Assembly: GCF_015475875.1 (NCBI RefSeq)
Contig: NZ_JADKYM010000007.1
Location: 1 to 64,000, forward strand
Source of the DNA: Sphingopyxis solisilvae
GTDB lineage: Bacteria; Pseudomonadota; Alphaproteobacteria; Sphingomonadales; Sphingomonadaceae
DNA length: 64,000 bases
Reading direction: 5' to 3'
The notes under the pieces are model-generated. The model was not told the DNA's origin and did no database searches. It saw nothing but the letters and a program-made list of their open reading frames with translations. Positions 56,498-64,000 of this stretch are shown here, one piece after another (position 1 is the stretch's first letter; each line of letters opens with the position of its first letter). The position numbers and the translations under genes are program-made.

Positions 56498-57292
56498 TCA
56501 GGCCGGAACCGTGCTCTCGTCGAAAAACAGCACCTGCGAAATCGCCGCGCGCAGCGTTGCCGGCTGATAAGGCTTGGTCAGCAGGAACGCCGGCTCGGGG
56601 CGATCGCCCGTCAGCAGCCGTTCGGGGAAGGCGGTGATGAAGATGACCGGCACCTTGAGGTCGGTCAGGATTTCCTGCACCGCCTCGATCCCCGAGCTGT
56701 TGTCGGCGAGTTGGATGTCGGCGAGCACCAGTCCGGGCTGGTGCTTTTGCGCTTCGGCAACCGCCTCGCGGTGGGTGGTGGCGACTGCGACGACATCATG
56801 GCCGAGGTCGCGGACGATCATTTCGATGTCCATCGCGATGATCGGTTCGTCCTCGATGATCAGGATGCGCGCGCGGGTCTGGCGGTCGATTTCCGCGGTG
56901 GCTTCGGCGATCAGCGTTTTTACATCGTCGGCGCTGCGACCGATGATGCGGCCGGTGTCCTCGATGTCAAAGCCTTCCACCGCGGTCAGCAGCAGCGCTT
57001 GGCGCGCGAGCGACGGAATGCGGCGCAGCCGCGCGTCGGCGATCGCGATGTCGGTGCCGTCATCCGCATCCGCCGCAGCGGCCGCCTCGGCCATCAGACC
57101 AAAATTGTCGTGAACCATCCGGTACAGCTGGATGCGCAGGTCGCTGCCGGTATCGACCGCGTCGGGGTTCGCCACCAGCGTTTCCAGCAGGCGCGCGACC
57201 AGCGCGTCGCCATTTTGCTGGCTTCCCGAAATTGCCCGACCATAACGCCGCAGATATGGAAGATGCGGCGCGATCGCCTGACCCAATGACAT
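56498..57292 (-). CDS. phyR: general stress response regulator PhyR
   Basis: A 264-residue protein. Residues ~1-135 form a degenerate EcfG-like sigma domain (LPYLRRYGRAISGSQQNGDALVARLLE, ALLLTAVEGFDIEDTGRIIGRSADDVKTL). Residues ~141-255 are a receiver with ILIIEDEPIIAMDIEM, phospho-Asp192 in LVLADIQLAD, VIFITAFPERLL and LLTKPYQP (FATGUY-type variant). On phosphorylation PhyR binds NepR, freeing the EcfG sigma. The start at 57292 has a strong AGGAGGG site. Divergent from nepR. Confidence 0.95.
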   Translation of the reverse strand: MSLGQAIAPHLPYLRRYGRAISGSQQNGDALVARLLETLVANPDAVDTGSDLRIQLYRMVHDNFGLMAEAAAAADADDGTDIAIADARLRRIPSLARQALLLTAVEGFDIEDTGRIIGRSADDVKTLIAEATAEIDRQTRARILIIEDEPIIAMDIEMIVRDLGHDVVAVATTHREAVAEAQKHQPGLVLADIQLADNSSGIEAVQEILTDLKVPVIFITAFPERLLTGDRPEPAFLLTKPYQPATLRAAISQVLFFDESTVPA

Positions 57293-57381
57293 ATATTTTC
57301 CCTCCTGAGCGGGCTGCAACCCGCGAAAAAGCCGGCAAAACCGCCGCAACGCGGCGGCCGCCGACATAATTTCACCCAATG

Positions 57382-57407
57382 GGAACGAATTAGCCGCAAA
57401 TTAGTTT
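57382..57407 (+). promoter_or_regulatory. EcfG-type promoter upstream of nepR
   Basis: GGAAC at 57382-57386, then 16-17 nt to AGTTT (57403-57407), matching the GGAAC-N16/17-GTT pattern of general-stress sigma EcfG. It reads towards nepR, about 85 bp upstream of its ATG. Confidence 0.55.
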
Positions 57408-57489
57408 CATGGGGAAGAACAAACACGCCATTGCGGTTTGATGAATGCGCGGTTAGCAACAGGCCCCATGTCAAGCGGATGCCCCGATA

Positions 57490-57660
57490 ATGTCGTCTGA
57501 AACCGGTTCGCCACGCGGCGATACGTCGGGGAAGGATGCTGCCAAAAGACCCCCCGCCCGGACGCAGGACGTCAATGGCGCCCTGCGCCGTGCCTATGAA
57601 TCGACGGTGGACGAGACGATTCCCCAGTCGATGCTCGACCTGCTCAGCAAACTCGACTGA
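57490..57660 (+). CDS. nepR: anti-sigma factor NepR
   Basis: A 56-residue protein. The C-terminal half carries the NepR core: GALRRAYESTVDETIPQSMLDLLSKLD read as two short segments, GALRRAYESTVDE and TIPQSMLDLLSKLD, which match the two helices that clamp EcfG and are sequestered by PhyR. The N-terminal ~28 residues are polar and disordered. It ends 2 bp before the convergent tgt stop, so there is no room for an ecfG gene after it, unlike the common nepR-ecfG arrangement. No strong ribosome-binding site is visible. Confidence 0.88.
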   Translation: MSSETGSPRGDTSGKDAAKRPPARTQDVNGALRRAYESTVDETIPQSMLDLLSKLD

Positions 57661-57662
57661 GC

Positions 57663-58796
<1,134 letters not shown>

Positions 58797-58833
58797 CTAT
58801 GGCGGGGTAGCCCGATAAAGTCGAGGTTGGTCA

Positions 58834-58972
58834 ATCCTCCCTGTCGCGCAGGGATGGGGAGGTGGCAGCGCGGAGCGCTGACGGAGGGGCTTTTGCGCCG
58901 ACGTCGCCAAGCCCCTCCACCATCCGCTTCGCGGACGGTCCCCCTCCCCATCGCTGCGCGACAGGGAGGATC
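58834..58972. repeat. palindromic repeat family B copy 3
   Basis: ATCCTCCCTGTCGCGCAGGG on the left and CTGCGCGACAGGGAGGATC on the right, with GGAGGTGGCAGCGC and CACCATCCGCTTCGCGGACG inside. Almost identical to the copy at 33593 over its ~140 bp. Confidence 0.85.
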
Positions 58973-58981
58973 GACAATCGC

Positions 58982-59470
58982 CTATTCCCGCGCGTGCTCG
59001 CTCGACGGCTCGTCGGCAGCGGCCTTCGCCTTCTCCTTCGGCTTTTCCTTTTCGAAGATTGCCAGCAGTTCCTTTTTCTTCGCTTCGGACAGTCCCTCCT
59101 CGGCTTCGGGGAACATCTCGTCCTCTTCCTCTTCGATATGGTGGAGGTAGCGGTCCTTCATCGTGCGAAACCGCGTCAGCCAGCCGGTCGAGCCGAAATC
59201 CATCTCGTAAAGCTCGGTCAGCATGTCGTCGATTTCCTTGTGCTCGGCGACGCTGTGCTGCGCCTCGTCGCGCAGGTCGGGCTTGCCGAGCATCGTGGCG
59301 TACAGCGACATTTCTTCCGACGCGGCATGCGCAGTCACCTCGACGCGAAAGGCTTCGAACAGTTTTTCGCGTTCGGGGCTGTCGCCCTTGGTCTGGTCGA
59401 TCCGGTCGAGCAGTTCGCGGTGGCGATCGTGGTCGGCTTTCAGTCGCGCGAAGATTTTCGTTTCGGCCAT
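58982..59470 (-). CDS. hemerythrin HHE-domain protein
   Basis: A 162-residue helical protein with di-iron ligands spaced as in hemerythrins: LKADHDRHRELLDRI, VTAHAASEEMSLYATM, SVAEHKEIDDML and YLHHIEEEEDEMFPEAEE. The C-terminus is a Lys/Ala/Glu-rich tail (KEKPKEKAKAAADEPSSE). Proteins of this type bind O2 or NO, or store iron, and in alphaproteobacteria are often part of stress regulons. No partner is adjacent. Confidence 0.88.
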   Translation of the reverse strand: MAETKIFARLKADHDRHRELLDRIDQTKGDSPEREKLFEAFRVEVTAHAASEEMSLYATMLGKPDLRDEAQHSVAEHKEIDDMLTELYEMDFGSTGWLTRFRTMKDRYLHHIEEEEDEMFPEAEEGLSEAKKKELLAIFEKEKPKEKAKAAADEPSSEHARE

Positions 59471-59527
59471 GTTCGTCTCCTCTGCGAGGGAGAACGGACT
59501 ATCACGCCGACGGTTCCCGGTCCGCGA

Positions 59528-61720
59528 TCAGGCGGCCTTCCAGTCGCTCGTCGTGGTGAAGGCGGGCAGCGCCATGCCCGCCGTCGACTGGGTGGCCGCG
59601 GCGATCAGATAGGGCGATACGCGGTGGCGCGTACACAGGCCGCCGTTGCCGTCGCTGACCATCGTCTGTTCGAACTCGACGCCCTGCTGGTGCTTCATCG
59701 ACCGGCGGACGGTCGCGGTCACCAGCTGCCCTTCGCCGAAATCGATGACGAACTGCGTCCCGACGGGCACATCCAATATCCCTTCGATAAAGGCGCCGGT
59801 CGCCGACAGGTTGCGGATGACGACGTCGTAACGATGGTTGTCGTGGACCGCCCCGACCTTGCGGAACAGCGAGAAGCGATCGTTGCGCTGTCGCGCCGGC
59901 CCGGCTGGCTTGATCGTCCACGACCCCGCCTCGGCATGTTCGAGCAATTCGGCATTGCCCACCGGCTTGCTGTACACATAACCCTGGACGTGGCTGACGT
60001 TGAGCTTGCGGATCAGGTCGAGCTGGTCGAGCGATTCGATACCTTCGGCCGTGGTTTCCATCTCCAGCGCTTCGGCCAGCGCGACGATGGCGGCGATCAG
60101 CGCGCTGTTGCGCGATCCCTTTTCCGTCGCCCCGCGCACAAAACTCTGGTCGATCTTGATCTTGTCGAACGGCGCGTTCTGCAGATAGCCGAGCGACGAA
60201 TAGCCGGTGCCGAAATCGTCGAGCGCCAGGCGAACCCCGAGTCCTTTCAGCGCCTTGAACATCTGGGCGGTGTCGGCCGAATCGCCCAGAAAGACGCTTT
60301 CGGTGATCTCGAGTTCGAGCCGGTCGGGCGACAATCCCGTCGCCGCCAGCGCCTTGGCGACGACCTTGGGCAAATCGGCATTGGCGAACTGGATCGGCGA
60401 GACATTGACCGCGACGCGCATGTCCCCCGGCCACCGCACGGCATCCTCGCACGCCTGACGCAACACCCATTCGCCAAGCGGCCAGATCAGATTGGTTTCC
60501 TCGGCAATCGGAACAAACACGCCCGGCGAAATCACGCCGCGCTCGGGATGCGTCCAGCGTACGAGCGCCTCGACCCCCGTCACCATATTGGTCTTCGCCT
60601 GCACCACCGGCTGATAGTGCAACTCCATCTCGCCGCGCGCCAGCGCATCGCGCAGATCCTCCTCGAGCGCGCGGCGCACTTCGGCCGCCTGATGGAGTTC
60701 GCTCGAATAAAAGGCGAAACGACCGCGGCCGTTACCCTTTGCGGCATAGAGCGCGAGGTCGGCGTTGCGAACGAGGTCGTCGCTGTTCACCCCGTCGAAC
60801 GGTGCGATCGCGACCCCGACCGACGCGCCGATGATACAGCGGCTGCCATCGACCGAATAGGGTTGCGACAGGCTGGCAATGATATCCGCCGCCAGGTCGC
60901 CCAATTTGCCGCGATCGTCGACGTCGGGCAGGATGATCTTGAACTCGTCGCCGCCAAGGCGGCTGACCATTTCCTTGTCGCCGACGATCTTGAGCAACCG
61001 TTCGGCGACCTGCTTGAGCAGCGCGTCGCCCGCCGGATGCCCCAGCGTATCGTTGACCTGTTTGAAACGGTCGAGGTCGAGCAGCATGATCGCGCAGGAC
61101 CGCTGTTGCTGGGCAAAGGCAGCCAGCGTCGAATCGAGCTTTTTCGAGATGTTGAACCGGTTGGCGAGCCCGGTCAGCGAATCATAGAGCGCCAGCCGCG
61201 ACGCATCCTCGGCCGACCGGCGCTGCGCGGTGACATCGGTGCCGCTGCCGCGATAGCCGGTGAACCTGCCGCCAGCATCAAACTGCGGACGACCCGAAAT
61301 CGCCCACCAGCGATCGTCGCCCTCGAACGCGCTGCGCAGCGGCAGTTCGTCGAACTTCGACTGTTTGGTCAGGAGGAAGGGCAACGTGCGCTGGTGCTCG
61401 CCATGGCCATCGACCGGCAGGAACAATTCGGTGAAATAGCTACCCAGAATCTGCCCGCTCGTCCGGCCCATCAGTTGCGCAACCGAATCGGTAATATAGG
61501 TTAGCCGGCCTTTGGCATCGGTCGACCAGAACCAGCCCTGCCCGCTTTCCTCGTAATTCTGGAGCAGGAGCAGCGCCTCGCGCGTGTGCAGATTGGGAGG
61601 CGCCGCGTCGATCCGCGGTTTGCCGATACGCGAGCCGAACTTGCCGAAAAAGCCGCGCTGGCCTTCATCGACTAAATCTTCCTCACGTTGGGCAGCCCCC
61701 ATCCGCATCGGCCCATCCAT
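59528..61720 (-). CDS. PAS-GGDEF-EAL-PilZ cyclic di-GMP signalling protein
   Basis: A 730-residue soluble protein. Order: PAS (~45-165, with YEESGQGWFWSTDAKGRLTYITDSVAQLMG and GTDVTAQR), GGDEF (~175-340; active motif RLGGDEF, preceded by LDLDRFKQVNDTLGH), EAL (~350-600; EALVRW, ITESVFL, ALDDFGTGYSSL, KIDQSFV, TAEGIES) and a PilZ domain (~620-720; IRNLSATGAFIEG). Catalytic motifs for both synthesis and breakdown of c-di-GMP look intact. Its PilZ lacks a clean RxxxR. The start at 61720 is chosen because longer frames cross the divergent PilZ-XRE gene. Confidence 0.92.
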   Translation of the reverse strand: MDGPMRMGAAQREEDLVDEGQRGFFGKFGSRIGKPRIDAAPPNLHTREALLLLQNYEESGQGWFWSTDAKGRLTYITDSVAQLMGRTSGQILGSYFTELFLPVDGHGEHQRTLPFLLTKQSKFDELPLRSAFEGDDRWWAISGRPQFDAGGRFTGYRGSGTDVTAQRRSAEDASRLALYDSLTGLANRFNISKKLDSTLAAFAQQQRSCAIMLLDLDRFKQVNDTLGHPAGDALLKQVAERLLKIVGDKEMVSRLGGDEFKIILPDVDDRGKLGDLAADIIASLSQPYSVDGSRCIIGASVGVAIAPFDGVNSDDLVRNADLALYAAKGNGRGRFAFYSSELHQAAEVRRALEEDLRDALARGEMELHYQPVVQAKTNMVTGVEALVRWTHPERGVISPGVFVPIAEETNLIWPLGEWVLRQACEDAVRWPGDMRVAVNVSPIQFANADLPKVVAKALAATGLSPDRLELEITESVFLGDSADTAQMFKALKGLGVRLALDDFGTGYSSLGYLQNAPFDKIKIDQSFVRGATEKGSRNSALIAAIVALAEALEMETTAEGIESLDQLDLIRKLNVSHVQGYVYSKPVGNAELLEHAEAGSWTIKPAGPARQRNDRFSLFRKVGAVHDNHRYDVVIRNLSATGAFIEGILDVPVGTQFVIDFGEGQLVTATVRRSMKHQQGVEFEQTMVSDGNGGLCTRHRVSPYLIAAATQSTAGMALPAFTTTSDWKAA

Positions 61721-61877
61721 CAATTCATGCTCTTGCTGAACCCCACATTGAGCACGGCTATGGGCGTAAGGGATTGCGATTATGTAAATAAGCGACGGGT
61801 CGCGTCGATACCACGCCTCGCCGTATTTCGCTCCCGGTAACGCTCCCTTAACCGCGCCAGGTTGATTATCGGGGCCG

Positions 61878-62543
61878 ATGGCTATTCCAGCATATATCGA
61901 AAAGGTCGCGCAGTCGCGTGACAAGCGTCAAAGCATGCGGCGAAAGCTCCGCCTGCAATTGCCAGGCACAAAAATAAATGGCGTCGAAGTCGAGGTGTTG
62001 TTGCACAATATATCGGCGACGGGCCTGCTCCTCGAAGGCGAAGTCGGGCTGGCACCTGGCCATGGGATCGACGTAACCTTGCCTCATGCGGGTGTGACGC
62101 GCGCCAGAGTGGTCTGGATCAGCGGCGTGCTTTGCGGTTGCGAATTCGACACACCGATCTCGCCTGCGACGCTCAGCGCCGCCCAGTTGAGAGGCGTTGG
62201 CGATGCCCCTCCCAACGAGACCGACTTTTTTCCTAAGCCCGTGACCGACAGCTTCGGTGTCCGGCTGCACCGATTGCGCACCATCAAGCGATTGACGCAG
62301 GTTCAAATCGCAGCTGAACTGGGCGTCAGCGAACAGTCGATTTCAGCTTGGGAACAGGACAAAGCGAGGCCCAAGGCCGGACGAATGAAAGCGCTCGCAA
62401 TCCTGCTGGGGGTTCCGATATCCGAACTGCTCGGGATCGACGAGCCTGTCAGTATCGGCGACGTCGTTGCCCGTGCCAAGGCGCAGATCGCCGAGGCCGC
62501 CGATGTCAGCGCCGACAACGTCAAGATTATCATTGAAATCTAG
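61878..62543 (+). CDS. PilZ-XRE fusion transcriptional regulator
   Basis: A 221-residue protein joining an N-terminal PilZ domain (~17-100) to a Cro/C1-type HTH (~125-187). The c-di-GMP binding signature is present: R17xxxR21 and NxSxxG in NISATGLLLEG (Asn44-Gly49). The HTH reads LRTIKRLTQVQIAAELGVSEQSISAWEQDKARP. A short C-terminal helix and strand follow. This layout suggests a DNA-binding protein whose activity depends directly on c-di-GMP. It is divergent from the GGDEF-EAL-PilZ gene, 157 bp apart. Target genes unknown. Confidence 0.85.
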   Translation: MAIPAYIEKVAQSRDKRQSMRRKLRLQLPGTKINGVEVEVLLHNISATGLLLEGEVGLAPGHGIDVTLPHAGVTRARVVWISGVLCGCEFDTPISPATLSAAQLRGVGDAPPNETDFFPKPVTDSFGVRLHRLRTIKRLTQVQIAAELGVSEQSISAWEQDKARPKAGRMKALAILLGVPISELLGIDEPVSIGDVVARAKAQIAEAADVSADNVKIIIEI

Positions 62544-62619
62544 CGACCTTCCACAATCATCATGCCGCGATCAGCAACTATTGCGGTGTCGCGATACCGT
62601 GATCGCCAAACAAAAGCGC

Positions 62620-62650
62620 TTGACCCTGACGCTGCGTCATCCCCGATAGG
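62620..62650 (+). promoter_or_regulatory. MerR/TipA-type operator-promoter
   Basis: -35 TTGACC (62620-62625), 19-bp spacer and -10 GATAGG (62645-62650), with an imperfect palindrome (CTGACGCTGCGTCA-type) inside the spacer. Over-long spacers of this kind, starting TTGACCCT, are bound by Mta/TipAL-class MerR proteins. It sits directly before the merR gene. Confidence 0.75.
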
Positions 62651-62675
62651 GTGCGGCGTGATGAGGAGACAGGCG

Positions 62676-63458
62676 TTGCGAACGGTCAAACAGGTTGCCA
62701 CGGCAGCGGGGATCAGCGTCCGGACGCTGCATCATTATGATGCGGTGGGCCTGCTCCGCCCCGGGCATGTCGGGGCCAACGGCTATCGCTATTACGGGAA
62801 AGAGGAGTTGCTGCGGCTCCAGCAGATCCTCTTTTACCGCGAGCTCGGCATGCCACTCGCCGAGATCGGCGCGGTGCTCGACGATCCCGCCTTCGACCTG
62901 CTTACCGCGCTGCGCGGGCATCGCGCCGCGCTTCAGCGCCGGATCGCGCAATATCGCGACCTCATCCAGACCATCGATCGCACGATCGCATCACTGGAAA
63001 GGAACGAAATGATGGAAGACAATGATTATTACGCCGGCATCGCCCCCGAAACGCGCGACCGCTGGGAGCGCGAGGCCGAAGCTTTCTGGGGCAAGGAGGC
63101 GGTCGCCGCGGCGCATGAAAAGGCGCGCGCGCTGACGAAAGAACAGGTCGATCATATCCGCCGCGAGATGGCGGATATCCGCGACGACTTCACGCAGCTG
63201 TTTCGCGGCGGCGCCGCGCCGGGGTCGGACGCGGTGCAGGCGGTCACCGACCGCCATTGCCGCTGGGTCTCGCACAGTTGGACTCCCGACGCCGCGGCAT
63301 TCGCGGGCCTGGGTCGCTTTTACGTCGAGAATCCCGAGTTTCGCGCGACATATGACGACGGCACGCTGCCCGGCTGCCCCGAATTCATCGCCGAGGCGAT
63401 GGCAATCTATGCCGAACGGTCGCTCGGACGCGGCAACAGCAGGCTCGCGTCGCCATAG
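62676..63458 (+). CDS. MerR-family regulator with TipAS-type effector domain
   Basis: About 260 residues. The N-terminal winged HTH reads [29 protein letters not shown] and [31 protein letters not shown], then a dimerisation coil. A TipAS antibiotic-recognition domain follows from about residue 120 ([52 protein letters not shown]). I prefer the TTG at 62676, which has AGGAGA 7 nt upstream; the ATG at 62661 falls only ~4 nt past the predicted transcription start. Likely autoregulated and induced by a drug-like ligand. Confidence 0.88.
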   Translation: MRTVKQVATAAGISVRTLHHYDAVGLLRPGHVGANGYRYYGKEELLRLQQILFYRELGMPLAEIGAVLDDPAFDLLTALRGHRAALQRRIAQYRDLIQTIDRTIASLERNEMMEDNDYYAGIAPETRDRWEREAEAFWGKEAVAAAHEKARALTKEQVDHIRREMADIRDDFTQLFRGGAAPGSDAVQAVTDRHCRWVSHSWTPDAAAFAGLGRFYVENPEFRATYDDGTLPGCPEFIAEAMAIYAERSLGRGNSRLASP

Positions 63459-64000
63459 CTGTAGAAACGATATCCGGCGCCGATCGCATGGGCATAGGCC
63501 GCCTGCATCGTCTCCAGTCCCATCAGCGCGCTGACCAGCATGAACAGGGTCGAGCGCGGCAGATGAAAATTGGTCATCAGCCCGTCGATCGCCTTGAAGC
63601 GATAACCGGGGGTGATGAAGATCGCGGTGTCGCCAGCGAACGCCGCGATCGTGCCGTCGTCCTGTGCCGCGCTTTCGAGCAGGCGCAGGCTGGTGGTGCC
63701 GACCGCGATGATCCGACCGCCTGCTGCGCGCACCGCATTCAGCCGCGCCGCGGTGTCGGTTTCGATCCGGCCCCATTCGGCGTGCATCACATGGTCGTCG
63801 GTGTCGTCGGCCTTGACCGGCAGGAAGGTGCCCGCGCCGACGTGCAGCGTCAGCGTTTCGGTCGCGATGCCTGCCGCGGCAAGCCCAGCGAGCAGGCCGG
63901 GGGTGAAATGCAGCGCCGCGGTCGGCGCCGCAACCGCGCCGTCTTTCGCCGCGAACATCGTCTGGTAATCGGACCGGTCGTCCTCGTCGGTCGCGCGCTT
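63407..64000 (-). CDS. queA: S-adenosylmethionine:tRNA ribosyltransferase-isomerase, 5' part outside window
   Basis: The C-terminal ~197 residues of QueA, which transfers ribosyl from SAM to preQ1 in tRNA to form epoxyqueuosine. Seen are [57 protein letters not shown] and [20 protein letters not shown], then [13 protein letters not shown]. The frame is open to the right edge. Its 3' end overlaps the convergent merR gene by 52 bp, adding a short extra tail (PRPSDRSA). Works in the same pathway as tgt at 57663. Confidence 0.95.
   Translation of the reverse strand, partial: KRATDEDDRSDYQTMFAAKDGAVAAPTAALHFTPGLLAGLAAAGIATETLTLHVGAGTFLPVKADDTDDHVMHAEWGRIETDTAARLNAVRAAGGRIIAVGTTSLRLLESAAQDDGTIAAFAGDTAIFITPGYRFKAIDGLMTNFHLPRSTLFMLVSALMGLETMQAAYAHAIGAGYRFYSYGDASLLLPRPSDRSA

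Noticed and set aside
57446..57474. TTGACA upstream of phyR as a sigma-70 promoter
   Set aside because: A perfect -35 is present on the minus strand but no acceptable -10 lies 16-18 nt downstream.
58862..61504. 880-codon plus-strand frame opposite hemerythrin and the GGDEF-EAL gene
   Set aside because: Antisense shadow, begins inside a repeat, no domain.

Overview
The window is high-GC, tightly packed alphaproteobacterial chromosome. It points to a sphingomonad (Sphingomonadaceae, Sphingopyxis/Sphingomonas-like). The main reasons are a Sphingomonas-type serine palmitoyltransferase beside a dedicated acyl carrier protein and other sphingolipid genes, a PhyR/NepR general stress module, a SPAP/PhoK-like alkaline phosphatase, and several families of short palindromic intergenic repeats. 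Assignments rest on motifs and gene order read by eye; no database search was run.

Layout. 1-3 kb: a 5'-truncated NrsF-type membrane anti-sigma factor, a secreted YHS protein, and a ToxR/CadC-type winged-helix membrane regulator divergent from a small membrane protein. 3.2-6.7 kb: a Gly/Ser-rich secreted protein, then a subtilase divergent from an ECF sigma/anti-sigma pair across a perfect 12-bp palindrome that can be read as two opposed ECF promoters. 7-13.8 kb: a one-strand block ectB-ectC-ectD-ask-MFS-proP for (hydroxy)ectoine, in which ectA is missing. A 560-bp gene-free stretch, a P4-type integrase and tRNA-Gln(TTG) follow directly upstream of ectB. 15.9-25.7 kb: core functions (ilvE, marR, proC, alkaline phosphatase, dsbD, tlyA, tspO, ubiK, ybjN, beta-helix protein).

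25.8-31.7 kb: a methionine operon transcribed leftwards: ArsR-methyltransferase fusion, metF, and a MetH split into two polypeptides separated by a repeat element. An AT-rich palindrome overlaps its start. 31.8-34.5 kb: three small lipoproteins, a DJ-1/PfpI isonitrile-hydratase-like protein and a glutaminyl cyclase. 34.6-38.2 kb: groES-groEL with a perfect CIRCE operator, and a MATE exporter. 38.4-50.3 kb: an orphan PycTM-like effector followed by a probable sphingolipid neighbourhood: acp, spt, hybrid histidine kinase, Tam41-like cytidylyltransferase, DAG/ceramide-kinase-like lipid kinase, DUF2141 protein, lptF-lptG, fatty-acid desaturase and a GNAT-like protein that is the best candidate ceramide synthase. 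Together these could make a long-chain base, acylate it, modify and phosphorylate it, and move it towards the outer membrane.

50.3-56.4 kb: xth, erpA, an M23 peptidase, a DUF455 ferritin-like protein, a PrxQ-like peroxiredoxin and glnE. 56.5-57.7 kb: phyR divergent from a 56-aa nepR, without an adjacent ecfG. 57.7-64 kb: tgt, a hemerythrin, a PAS-GGDEF-EAL-PilZ protein divergent from a PilZ-XRE fusion regulator, a MerR/TipAS regulator with a typical 19-bp-spacer operator, and the 3' part of queA running off the right edge.
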